NCBI RefSeq assembly: GCF_022539665.2
Contig: NC_081335.1
Coordinates: 2,728,001-2,792,000, forward strand
Direction of reading: 5' to 3'
Length of the DNA stretch: 64,000 bases
Origin: Daphnia carinata
Lineage: Eukaryota; Arthropoda; Branchiopoda; Diplostraca; Daphniidae
Positions 50,075 through 61,830 of this stretch are shown here, piece after piece. Made by a program: the position numbers and the translations under genes. Under the pieces are notes generated by a model. It had not been told where the DNA came from. It searched no databases and was given only the letters and a program-made list of their open reading frames with translations. Numbering within the stretch: position 1 is the stretch's first letter; the number at the start of each line of letters is the position of its first letter.

Positions 50075-52068
50075 ATGGCGCGAGTCAATAACAATGCAAA
50101 TTTTTCCCCCCTAAATCTAATGCAGTTTCGTGAATATAGTATTTCGACACAGAATTCAAAGCACCTTAACTGGAAAATCCTTAGGTCATTTCTCACTTGT
50201 AACGAAGGTTAGCTTAATTTCGATAGTAACTAGAAAATCGCTTTACACGTGTTCCGTCGTGTTCTTAGGCTTTACTTTGAAAGAAATCCAAACATTCCAA
50301 GGCGCCAAAAGCTGTTGCAGGATTATTTATAGCGATGGTTATCTTATAATAAAGGAAGTCTCAACGTCAAATAGTGAGTGTAGTAGACTATTATTGTTTG
50401 CCTGATTCATCTCTGTTTTATGAGTTTTTATCCACTAATATTGGATTTTAGCACTCAAAGTTTATAATTTAAATGGGCACAATAGAACACCATTCTTGAA
50501 GTCCACAATCTGTGATAATGAAGAGTGGAAAGATCGAAGTTTCGGAATTGCTCCAATATTAAATTTGTCTAGCCAAATTACCCAAAACCATGGTATAACA
50601 ACTGTTAATGAAGCATTACCATTGCTAGTTTGTACCTTAGAATTTTGGTTCTCTTGAAACAGGTTTTAAGACTGGATTGTACTATATCACAGCTACGAAA
50701 CTGCATGTGTTAAATTTTTATGATGGAACTGTTGAGGCGGTGACTCTCCCTGTGAATTACAGGTTTTCTGGAATTGCAATTGATGATGAAACACACACAC
50801 TAGCAGTGTCTTCAGTAAAAAATCTAAAAGGAAACCTATTAATGGTATTTGCCCTCTATGAATATTATCCTTGTTTAGCCTTTCAACAACTTTTACAGGT
50901 ATTACATGTTTTGATATAAGTTATTGTAAGAACTTTTACCCAAAATATTACTTGAGGATAAAATAGATCCAGAAATCAATTTTTGGATTATCAATAACTG
51001 GAGCAGAAATTAACCAAGGCTTGCTTTTGACTTTACACCAATCCAATAAAGTAAAAGTTTACAGCCTTGCTACTGTTTGCCAACAACAAGTAAAAAGGAA
51101 ATTTTTGTCAGTAATCATTCTTTTTTATGGATTATACATCTGTGTATCCGTAGGGCAGTTCCCTTCCTCCGGTGCTTTATGAAATAGAAACCATCAATCA
51201 CGTTATGTTGATCGGAACCACTCCATATCATATAATAAAAGCGACGCGTGTGAATTCCTTTTTTGTGAGTTTAATCCACTTTTCAAGTACCTTAAGGATT
51301 TAATATACTGGAAATCTCCTAACCCATTGTTGTAATACTTAGATCCAAAATCTAGAAGACGGAAGAGCACTGGGCATTGTTGAAGCAAAACCAGATTCGT
51401 TTGATCCCTACCTGGGCTTCCATCCTGATGCGTCAACCCGCTTGATTTTCACCGATAACGGAACACTGCGGTACCGTATCACAACTAATCATGAATGAAA
51501 CCGCTTTCCAAAAATGAATGTTTCCAGATTGTTTGACATAGTAACCAAAGATGGAATGCCAACTTTGGTTCCCGGCCATCTCCATAGTCGGACTGTCGGT
51601 TCTGAGGCAAATGCTTCAGGGGAACGGCTAACAACAACCACTACAAGAAGTGGTCGTACGATAAGGAAACCGACAAATTCTTCATCCTGTTCTCAAACAG
51701 ACGACGATGGTAAGGCGCGCCATTTAGTTTTCAATTGCGAAAAGACAAATTCTAAAAATTCACTTGTCCTTGTAGAGGAAGCGGTCCAGATAATATGGGA
51801 CTATGAGGATGATCTCAACCTTTTGGCTATTCTTTATGCTTTCCAAGTAAATGAACGCAATGCATACTTCAAGTTAACCCTCGATCTTGTGGATTCACTA
51901 AGTGGAAAAAGGCTGAGGCGTATAGAACTGGATCAGAAAATTCGAACTTCACCATATGATACCCCAGAACTATTCTTGCGATTAGATGCAGACCAATGTC
52001 TCATTTCAATCTCACGCAACAGTCGAACGTCAATCCTTGTATTCCGGTTCATCTCCACGAGCAAATAA
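50075..52068 (+). CDS. DCAF17: DDB1- and CUL4-associated factor 17 (505 aa)
   Basis: Putative substrate receptor of the CUL4-DDB1 ubiquitin ligase; human DCAF17 is a nucleolar protein linked to Woodhouse-Sakati syndrome. Exons: 50075-50207, 50269-50373, 50452-50592, 50663-50898, 50967-51089, 51154-51264, 51343-51470 and 51528-52068; 1518 nt. Blocks collinear with the human protein are LYYITATKLHVLNFYDGTVE, the FSGIAIDDET beta-propeller strand, KSIFGLSITGAEINQGLLLT, LPPVLYEIETINHVMLIGTT, LGFHPDASTRLIF, RSGRTIRKP and WDYEDDLNLLAILYAFQVN. Length is close to the human 520 aa. The start is the first in-frame ATG (MARVNNNANF) with A at -3. It converges with the cuticle gene, with 149 bp between stops. 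Confidence 0.9.
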
Positions 52069-52217
52069 TTCCTCCACAACACTTGCGATTTACCATCTGT
52101 ACTTCTTCTCCTTTGTATTGAAACACGTGATGATGAAGAATGTTCATAAATGAAAAACGGACATGATATACATACAGGTACAAATATTCAAACTTACAGA
52201 ACTGAAAATAACCGAAC

Positions 52218-52864
52218 TTACAGCGCTTGGATCTCGCGGAACACCTTCATAAACTCTATCTGCGCAGCATTTATTTCATCGTAGTCCGGATCAACGTATT
52301 CAGCACTAATGGCATTCTCTTCCACAATCAGGGTAGGAGTAGTTTTACTTCTGATACTGGCATGAACAGCCATGTGTTCGGCGCGCAGAGCAGCAACTTC
52401 TGGTGTCTCAGTCGGAGCAATGGGCAAATCGTTTGACATAACGCGGTACCCGTCAGAATCGGATACGTAGGCTACGTTTATTTCTTTGCCCTCCGGATTC
52501 ACGTAGGCCCAGCTGCCAACCTGATTTCCGAGTGCGTTTCGAACGTTATATGCAGCCTGTCCTTCATAAGCATATCCGAAGACATTTTTCCCGTTTTCAT
52601 TCCAAGAGTGATACTGTAACGATTGAGGACCATAGAACTTGCTGCTGAAACAACCTTTGCCGTCGGGAGAGGCGCAGATAGCAATAGGCACATCATCAAT
52701 GTAACCGACTGGTCTTGCAGAAATCATTAACATACCGTGCGTGAGCAAGACACTGGCAGCAATCTAAAGCGAATCGGTAATATAGAAATATATTGGGGAT
52801 TTATTTACTTTTGATTTTGTTTTGTTAAAAAAATTGTAATTGAATAACTCACAGTGGCGTACAT
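52218..52864 (-). CDS. RR-type chitin-binding cuticle protein (185 aa)
   Basis: Secreted structural cuticle protein. Two coding exons: 52853-52864 (12 nt, MYAT) and 52218-52763; 558 nt. The signal peptide is MYATIAASVLLTHGMLMISA. A Rebers-Riddiford chitin-binding region follows, with VFGYAYEGQAAYNVRNALGN, GSWAYVNPEGKEINVAYVSD and SDGYRVMSNDLPIAP. The G-x-Y/W-x-Y-x-x-P-[ED]-G pattern and the GYRV-x4-LP end are those of Chitin_bind_4, though the usual AD-E-x-GF core is altered to SDSDGY. After the domain comes an Ala/Glu-rich tail with RAEHMAVHASIRS. The short first exon followed by a long one is common in arthropod cuticle genes. Probably expressed in epidermis at moulting. Confidence 0.88.
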
Positions 52865-53934
52865 CGTGGACAACTGTTGGAAGTCGAGGAAATCACAGAC
52901 TGATGGCTTTTCGTACGTCGCTTTAGGTTTTATAGGTCCAGAACCATCGTCCCTGTAAGGTATTTTGTTTTGTGGCAGGAAAAGTTGTTTTAAGTGTCGG
53001 TTTATTTGCAACGTTTCAATTTTCTCGATTACTTAGGGCTTCCGGCTTACCAAAAAAAGGGGGGAAATATTACCTCTCACCGTCAGTTAATTATCTCCTA
53101 CGGTTTCACTACTCGTTTGATTGAAATAAGGTATGTGGTCATGTTGCATTACGTAGTTTCCCCCCATAGAAGAATTGTTTTGAAATTGCTTGCGAAATTC
53201 TTCAGCATATTTAAGTGCTCAAGTTAACTTTATATAGAGGAAGAATGCCTTTTTAAATTAAAACGGAAGGAACAAAGGACTGTCGTTATCATACTTCACA
53301 AAGCGAATTATGCGTGATTTGATTACATGCATATTTACGCGGAAATAGTTGCATTTCGCAAAGTGATAAAAGTGGTAAATATTGGAAAATGTGGACAACA
53401 TCCTAGCATAGAACTTTCCGGAATAGTTAAACAAATTTGCTAACCCTTATCAATCAAATTGGACGGTTTACTTCCTTCGTAGAAATGGAAAACCTGACGA
53501 AACTCTGGAGAGTTGAACAAATTGCATCAAAGACCTTGTCAACTGAAATATTCATAACTTTCACGCGATTACATGAGGAATTTACACTAAAGCCACAAAA
53601 GGGCGTCTCCCCATTACGTCATCGAATCGTATTGGCGATTTAATGATTACGAATGTCAGTCTGAAAATAGTCTAGACAAATTCCTAGATTGCTTAAAACA
53701 AAACATGCAGAATTGTCCCAATTAAAAATTGCACTTTCGGCTTACATAACAACTTACGAAATCGAAAGTACCGGTCGTGAGAAAAGAAGAAAACCATTCT
53801 CCAAATAATTTAATAAACCAGGAAAAGGATTTCAACAATTTACCTCACCACAGGAAAAACAATCATTCAACTAACTTCAAAAACAATTAAAAATCAAATT
53901 TCTTGATGGTTGAAGATAAAGCATCTAACAGTCA
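52865..53934. other. Cuticle gene upstream / peroxidase 1 downstream region
   Basis: About 1.07 kb with no recognisable gene. A minus-strand TATA-like word (CTATATAAA, 53237-53229) could belong to the cuticle gene, but it lies about 370 bp before the ATG and would require a 5' UTR intron. The remainder is AT-rich. Confidence 0.35.
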
Positions 53935-56900
53935 TTAGTACGTTGATTTCCACAAGTTCAAGTTGAGGCGTGGAATATCTTTTCCATAACAAGGCACCCA
54001 TGGATTCCTGTTTAAATTTAACGTCAAGTTAACAATTGAACTTGTAACAAATAAAAGGACATTACATTGGAGATGGAGTCCAGAAGACATTGTGAGTTAT
54101 CCAATCTACAGTGTCGGAAGTATCGCACAGCACTCTAGCCAAGCTCATGGATCGTATAGCATCCAATTGAGCTGTATATTGGATTCAGATTGATTATCTT
54201 CGCAAATGTGAACATTACATTTATCATACCTGGAGTGAAGGAATGTGGTTGTCCTCCGTGCTCGTAAAAGAAGCGATCGCCATCTTTCAAACGGGTAAAC
54301 TGATCTGCGATGATGCAAGAAGTTACTGGTCCGACAATTCCGCCTTTGATGGCCCATTCTCCGAGTATCCCGATAAACAAATCGACATCGTCCACGCTTT
54401 TATACAGGTACTTAATCTTCTCTACTATCTGTTGGTTAGCCAAAATTAATCATCCGAACCCCCAAACAATCCAGCTAAACATTTTTAAACATACCGCAGG
54501 ACGCATGATGGGCAAGAGATCGTCGAAAGTGACAGCGCGTTTGCTTCCACAAGCTTCTAGGTAAAAGTTGTAACCAGGTATTGCGTGATCACGAGCACGC
54601 CACAAGTTTGCAGCGATTAGATCCAAACCCCAGCTTTGGTAAGGTGATTTAAACAAATAATTATGGACCTGAAATTTGAAATAAAAGTGCATGAGCTTTA
54701 AATTAATAATAGGAATAGTGGACTAGTTACAGCATCCACGACGTTTTCGTCAAAGTTCTGTGCTGTTCCAGTGATGAAGTGCCGAATGAGAGCATTGAAA
54801 ACGACGGGATCGAAAAGTACTTTAGGATTATTGTACCAATCTTTCAAGTGCAATTCACCACCATAATTGGCGTAAGTATCATCTAACCACAGTCTGTAGA
54901 AACAAAACAAATAGTTAACTTCGGATATTATCGTAACAACGTATCTTATTATACATACTCGTTGTAGTTGCGGATAAGGGAATGTCCGTAACGGAATGCA
55001 GCAGTTGCAAACTCGTTTGTGATTTGGGCCTTCACAGCCGGATCGTAGGTATACGTGTAACCAGTTGTCATTGGTAGAAGCCCATATTCTTCCATCAGAT
55101 TGGGTCCTGTACAAAAGAAATAACTTAATTTAGAAGAACCAATGAACTGCAAAAATTTAGCACGAACCCAGCACGGAAGGAAGATATTCGTTGTAGGTGA
55201 TGTGTTGAACCAATGCCGTGATGATTTTCTTCGTCTCTTGGTAAAGTCGTTCATCGTCCCATAAAGGATTGATCAAAGATAACTGATTTGCATATTTGTT
55301 GTGTAGACGCAGCCAGACGATGTGTAGGACAGTGAGGCCGGTGTATTGGTTTACCCGTTGATCACCTGGCAAATTATTTCGAGATGATAAATCAGAATAG
55401 GAAACCAAACCGATTGAAGTACCTGCGACAAAGCACTCGCTTCCGTATTCGTCCGTAATGCAATCCTTACGGTTGGGATCAACTGGTAAAACTACGTAAT
55501 CTCCACCAACGATGGTAACACGCATACGTCCGCCGACATATTCCCGAAGAGATCGTGCAACTTTTTCCGTCGAGCCGTAAATGACCGAAGCATCAAGATA
55601 GGCTGTATTTTGGTTGAGCTGAATAGGTAATCACATCAAGTTAGAAGCTATTTTCAATCTATAAAAAATAAGACCCACCTGATCGGCGTAACCAAATTTG
55701 CAGTCTTCTCTTGGAGCAATGACGGAACGAACGAAATCATGGCAAGTGACACCGAATTGTCCATAAAATTCGTGGTCGTGAGCGATGTCAATTGGGAAGC
55801 AAAGCGGATGGGTCCTTTCCGGTGACAAGTACTTGCCGTCACCCGTGCAACACTGAATTGCAGAGTTATTCACTTTGGAACACAGGTTAATCAGTAGTCT
55901 CTTCCATTAAGATAACAAAAATGATTGAAATACTTACATGTACGGAAAGTTGGAACGTGAGTGACGTCATGTGCCACCATTTGACCCCAGTGCATGACAG
56001 TGATTGTCAATTGATTGTCGGGATAATCGATATCTTGGACAATTCGACTGACGGAATCAACTGGTGGAAGTCCTGGCCATTCACGCGGTGCCCAAATACC
56101 TATTGAACATAGAACTCAGTTAATCACTTTGTCGTGAGCTAAAAATGGATGATAGATTTCATACCATCGGCGTACTGAGGAGGTAATATACGTTCCAAAG
56201 GTGAATTAGATCTACCCCAGTTTGGATAATCCAAGTTATTGCAGGAAGCATCGTAAGTTCTAGATGGAACTTAGTTTTAACATCTTTCACCTTTTCATAT
56301 AAACATTCAATTTACCTGTACAGGGCAGAAGCATTGCACTTGGGCTGTTCACGACAAATGGATGAGAGGGCTGTCTCTCTGACGCACAAATGCTGCAATG
56401 CAAATCCGGCGTATTCGGGCTCGAGTTTCAATCTATATTGACTCCAGAATGTTAACACTGAGACACTACGTTTAAAAGAAGCTTCTCAACTTACAGGTTA
56501 GCCAATTTTCTAGATGCTTCTACTGATTGAAGACCTTTCCATCCTTGCTGTTGACCGATGAGAGAGGCATAAGTGGTAGCACTGTAACTGTAGGCCGCAG
56601 AGTTTTGCCAGGGAGCCAGCATATTGCTCCAAGCATGCCATTCAAAGGCACTGATTTCTTCAACGTGTTGTCGAGCAATAGTTACAGCACGAATCATCTC
56701 TTCTTTAGTAATATCTCTCGGCATAGCTGTTAGCTTACTCGATTCTGGGAAACGAGCAACGGAAGCTATTCGGAACATTTGAAATATCAATTCCTCTGTT
56801 AAACTCTGACAATGTTTTATGTTAATCTTACAGGTTGTTTTGTAGACGTCTGGACAACAGGCCCCGAAACTTCCATCTGCTGCAGTACACCACCATGGAT

Positions 56901-57318
56901 TGTAGAGCAGTTCGATGAACCACGGCGAACAGCGAATAGCAGATTTGCATTGAAACAAAGGTGGTTGGTTAGGTGAAGCTGATGGACACCAAGGCTCTCC
57001 TCCAGGTGTACGATACAAGCTGTCATGGATATGACAAAAATTAAAGGTGATCTAATTCAGTTAAAGACAAAAATGAAATTTACTTGAATGGATAACTAAA
57101 AACGTATGATAGATCCGGTCGGCTAGATACTCCAGCTAATGGCGCTGAATAAGCATGGTGGGGTTGATATTGGTACTGGCAGGTAACAATTTGTATTAGA
57201 GCAAAGCAGAAAAAGAACCACCTGTAAATGTGAGATAATCTATTTAAATTTTAACTTAAACATTAATTATTCCTGTCGGGTTTTCAGTTCTAATTTAATA
57301 CCCATCTGTGAGAGGCAT
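53935..57318 (-). CDS. Secreted animal haem peroxidase 1 (834 aa), clip-like N-domain
   Basis: Peroxinectin/chorion-peroxidase-type enzyme of the myeloperoxidase superfamily. Fifteen exons: 57302-57318, 57084-57221, 56495-57019, 56316-56432, 56165-56259, 55938-56099, 55679-55872, 55423-55618, 55168-55365, 54959-55106, 54731-54893, 54495-54668, 54230-54428, 54066-54171 and 53935-54007; 2505 nt. After a hydrophobic leader comes a six-Cys clip-like domain (Cys about 63, 76, 82, 96, 106, 107; CSPWFIELLYNPWWC). Catalytic domain: distal His WGQMVAHDVTH, Ca site NTAYLDASVIYGS, Arg in AGDQRVNQ, proximal His FRYGHSLI, then RARDHAIPGYN. The MPO haem-ester Asp is Ala here and the Glu is Gln. It lies head to head with peroxidase 2. 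Confidence 0.93.
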
Positions 57319-57796
57319 GATGTAGCAGCGAAGCCTCCCGCCGAAAGACTAAAACGTAATTGACTGCAATGTGTTTGATTACGCTTTCGGCAAGGAGCCT
57401 GAGGTGATCGTTACATCAGCGCTTTTTTTTTTGAACCCTTACCATCCCGTTTCATTTTCTTTGTCTAACATTATTGCGATTGCGTATCTGTTGACAGGGA
57501 AGTTAAGGGGCTTAGTTGTATCTACTCGTAGATGCATTATTACGTAAGGGAAATCGGAGGGGTGGTGAGATATTTCATGGCCAGGTATAAATAAGAAGTC
57601 ATTGACAGGTGTTTTGAGTCGTCAGTTGACGTTCCACTGTATTTAGGTACACAGGGTCTGAGTGTTTTCAAGGTAACTCATTTTGGTATAATTTCTTCGT
57701 ATGTGATTAATCTTGTACTAGAAAACAATTTGATTATTCATATTCCTTAAGTGAAGGTTATTCAGTTATCATTTCATTCGTTTTTTATATTTATAG
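57319..57796. promoter_or_regulatory. Bidirectional region between peroxidases 1 and 2, with TATA/initiator for peroxidase 2
   Basis: 478 bp between divergent start codons. For peroxidase 2 (+), TATAAATA at 57586-57593 is followed by TCAGT at 57622-57626, an arthropod initiator. A 5' UTR intron is then likely at 57673-57796, with donor AAG|GTAACT and acceptor TATAG directly abutting the ATG. No equally clear TATA was found for peroxidase 1. Confidence 0.55.
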
Positions 57797-60700
57797 ATGA
57801 ATTGGAAAGAAAAATTGTGTGTTGTGCTGGGCATTGTTTCGTGGTTCTGTTGTGCAGTCACCGGCATCGTTGTTCCAGCGCAGACTTCTCCGCCGGTACC
57901 TCTAAGACGCCCAGCACCCGCGTCACGACAATGTCCGCCTCTGATTAATTTTCCAACTCAATGTCGTATCATGGCTCAATGTTCCGTCTGGTGGGCCGAA
58001 CTTGTCAAATCACCTCAGTCCATTTGCACGAACCAGGCTGAATCCCCCTACTGGAAAGCTTGTTGCCCGGCCATTGTCGGTGGACGAAGTAACTATTTGA
58101 TTTTACACTATTTACTTTGCAAATTTTTTTATTACCGTATTTTATATAGACAGGATTGGCGCCATGTCGGAACAATCATTGGAATCTGAGATTTTGACCG
58201 TCCCAAACACTGAACTCGTTCGAGTGAGTAAATTTGGCCAGTCGGAAATTGGCCGGATAGCTGGTATCGAGTCACGCCTATTGGAACACAAGGCATTTCT
58301 TTCACCTGGATCGACTGCTTTTGCCTACTTCGTCAACATGAAGCCTAGCGACGAGGCAGCTCCGCTTGGTGAAAATGGTTTAATGGTCACCAAATCCACG
58401 CAGAAGATTAGAGAAGTGTACGTTTTCAGTAAGACGTTAGCTCGTACTTAGACTAAACTTAAAAATTTATGCAGATTGAGATTATCCAACGAGGCGGCTG
58501 GCATTGCAACTCAAACATTGTCCGTTAAAGACACTCCGTTGGCTAGCACGTGCATCCCAGATCCCACCTGCCGTCCTTCCAAATATCGTACGATCGACGG
58601 TTCGTGCAATAACGTTAAATCACCGTTAATGGGCCGTTCAAACACTCAGCTAGGTCGTTACCTTGCCCCGGACTACGACGATGGTAAATTGCAATCATTC
58701 ATTGTAATTATGGATTGATAGGTTGTAATGGATTTACGATCTCTAAGGTGTTTGGGAGTCACGTGATAAAGGCATGCCAAATTCACGAACGGTTCGTACA
58801 GTTTTGGCGCCTGACCACGATCGCATGCAGAAAGATGTGACGTTAATGTTGATGCAGTTCGGACAGTTTGTAGATCACGACATCACTCACGTACCCGTTT
58901 TCCAATTGGGTAGTAGTTAAAGGGTTTATATCAAACTGTTCCGATCTTTAATATTGTAATATTTTCACAGCTAATGGCAGTGGAATTTCGTGCTGCACTC
59001 CGGATGGTAAACACCAATCGTGGGAACTTCGTCATCCGCATTGCTTTACCTTGGACATATTACCGGATGATACTTTCTATCGTCAGTTCCGTGTCGAATG
59101 CGTCAACTTTGTTCGATCGATGGTTGCACCCCGATCCGATTGTACTTTCGGATATGCTGAACAACTTAATCAGGTTTGCTTATGGACTATGGTAATTATT
59201 CGATTAAATCTAATGTTTTAATTGTGTTAAGGTCACGCATTGGCATGATGCTTCAGCTATTTACGGCTCAACCCAGTTTCAATCTGACCTTCTACGAGAG
59301 CGGAAAGGTGGGCGTATGAAGACATTTGCATACCAGAATCGTCAACTGCTTCCGCTTGACTGGAACAACAAAGATTGCATTGGCTTTGACAAAGGCTTAC
59401 GTTGTTTCCTCTCTGGTTGGTTAATGATTCAAACTTCATCTCGTTAGTGGTAGTTGATGATCGATTCTTTTCTGTAGGTGATTCCCGTGTTAACCAATTG
59501 ATTGGGTTGACTGTTATGCAAACCGTTTGGCATCGGGAACACAACCGAGTGGCTGGTGAATTAGCTCGTGTTAATCCACGGTGGAATGATGAAAGGCTCT
59601 TTCAAGAGGCACGTCGTGTTGTTATTGCTGAACTGCAACACATCACATACAACGAATACCTTCCTGTCCTGCTTGGTAGTTTTCTCTTCTTATTAATTAA
59701 GTATTATTAAGTAATTTAATTAAATTATCGTTTTTGTTCTACAGGTCGTCCGGTTATGGAGGCTTACGGTTTACTTCCGAGGACTTCTGGGTTTTTCACC
59801 GGCTATAACGATACAGTCAATGGCAATGTGTTCAATGAATTCTCTACTGCCGCCTATCGCTATGGTCATTCTATGGTTAGCCATTGGTTTGAGTAAGTTA
59901 TCTCGCGCATTTATTTTCTTTCGCTTTTTTGGGGACATTCTTTTAACATCCGTGTTTGTTTTAGGTTGGTCGACGAAAATGGGGCTACTTACGACAGGTT
60001 GCATCTAAAAGATTGGTTCAATAACCCACATCCTTTGTTGAAAGCTGATGTTCTTGATGGTGTTCTGCGTGGACTGACGCTTGCAAACCCAGAAGCTTCT
60101 GATGAACACTTTGTCACCGATGTGAGTATTAACGTTGAACTTCCGTCACTGAATGTTTCTAACGATTGCTTTTATTCTTATCGTAGCTTACCAACATGCT
60201 CTTCAAGACACCTGAGTCGAAACATGGTGGTGATCTTGTTGCATTTAATGTTTGGCGTGGACGTGATCATGGTCTTCCTGGTTACAATGCTTATCGAGAA
60301 CTGTTTGGTTTGAGAAAGGCTAAAACTTTCAGCGAGTTAAACGATCTCTTCACTCCAGAAGTATGTACTGAATTCTTACGAAAAAACGTTATCATGTTTA
60401 GATTTTTAATTTTCTGTGAATCTAGACAATTGATAAGATGGCATCTCTCTACAAAAGTCCCGAAGAGATTGATCTTTATCTCGCGGGAATGTCTGAAAAG
60501 GTGGATTCTTCTAGTGGTATTCTTGGGCACACGTTCTTACATATGGTTGCTGATCAGTTTGCACGCCTCAAAGAAGCTGATCGATATTTTTACGAGACTG
60601 GTGATCAGAGCGGCTCATTTACCATAGGTCTGTTTTCCATTCTTCTTTTTAAGGGCGATATTTTAGCGTTTTACTCTTAGATCAACTGAACGAAATCCGC

Positions 60701-60908
60701 AAGACATCTCTGGCCATGATTTTCTGCCTAAACTCGGACGGGATCAAAAATATTCAACCTCTCACGTTCCGACCTCTCTCCGAGATGTAAGAGCATGTGT
60801 TATTTTGAACGAGCCAATATTTTAACCTTTTCTTTTTGTCATAGTAACCCGCGTCTCCCGTGCTCAGCCATTCCGACAATATCCTTCGCACCATGGAGAG
60901 AACCTTAA
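57797..60908 (+). CDS. Secreted animal haem peroxidase 2 (788 aa), clip-like N-domain
   Basis: Thirteen exons: 57797-58088, 58150-58417, 58475-58683, 58748-58909, 58971-59173, 59232-59415, 59478-59675, 59745-59892, 59965-60121, 60187-60360, 60426-60627, 60681-60786 and 60845-60908; 2367 nt. Signal peptide MNWKEKLCVVLGIVSWFCCA, then a six-Cys clip-like domain (Cys 46, 56, 62, 77, 89, 90). Peroxidase domain: distal site FGQFVDHDITH with the haem-linking Asp present, Ca site THWHDASAIYGS, Arg in SGDSRVNQ, VWHREHNRVAGEL, proximal His YRYGHSMV, then WRGRDHGLPGYNAYREL. It is the most canonical of the three and probably active, using H2O2 to oxidise phenolic substrates outside the cell. Exon boundaries in the catalytic half match peroxidase 1, indicating duplication. 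Confidence 0.95.
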
Positions 60909-61830
60909 TTATTAAAGATCTGTTATTGTTTATATTTTATCCGTTACGTTTGTATATCAAAAATAGAGATGTGATTGCCATATCTTAATTTTTTCTGCCT
61001 TTTTTTAGATGTGGAATCTTAAGGCAACATTTAAAAGATCTTTCCACTAGTAGCAAGAAATTATTTACGTTGTAATATAACTTTCTTGAAGCAGCTTTCA
61101 GAATTGGTGTATCCATTCCATCCATGGATCCTCTAGCTGTTCACTATCGTCAATTCTGCCCTATTGGTAACGGTTGTTTTAAGTTAGTTTATTTCTTCAT
61201 TCATTTTACCTGGCGTTCGCAGAAATTAAAAGTGCTAACTTCATTGGGTATGTATTTTTTTAGGGTTATGGAACTATACTTAGAAGGAAGTCTTGTGTAA
61301 TCGGAACCTAATTGAGAGTTGGTGTCTACGAGATCCCGGAAGTGGTTGATCGTCTTCAGTTGAAAGTGACAAACTTATCGTAGGTAATCGCTAATTATTT
61401 TATTCACTTGTTAAAAGCTGAATGTAATTTTTATGAAAATAATGATTAAGATAATTTCTCACTCTATACCTGTCTATTTAAATTTTAGCCACCATCTGAG
61501 AAGGTTTCAGAGGTGTGTTCAATTACGAAAAACAAGTGCATAACACATTCGTGTTGACAGACTTTTGCTTCAATTCGAATGATAAGAAATCAGCTTCTCC
61601 CATGCCGCCTCAGATGGAATTAAAGAGCAATTTGTTTATCAATAATTCGTTGTACGTCTATCATTGCAGTGAAGACTGCTTTATAAACCAACATCTTGAT
61701 AATATCTATCGCATTTCAGAGATAACTCAAACATTGAGATTTTAATTATTTGCTCATTCTTTGATTGTATTTCCGTGATTCAAATTTGTTAATACTTGTT
61801 TGTTTGGCAATGTCGCGTCCGGGTTTAGTT
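60909..61830. other. Convergent region between peroxidases 2 and 3
   Basis: About 0.9 kb between two converging stop codons, AT-rich. ATTAAA near 60912 may serve as the peroxidase 2 poly(A) signal. No exon recognised; short open frames lack peroxidase or other motifs. Confidence 0.45.

Noticed and set aside
56808-56834. Apparent donor/acceptor pair inside peroxidase 1 exon 3
   Set aside because: Intron would be about 26 nt, too short, and removal introduces a stop. The frame is open through it.
60909-61760. Possible extra peroxidase exons or relic between peroxidases 2 and 3
   Set aside because: No peroxidase motif in any frame; peroxidase 2 already ends with a normal C-terminus and peroxidase 3 has its own.
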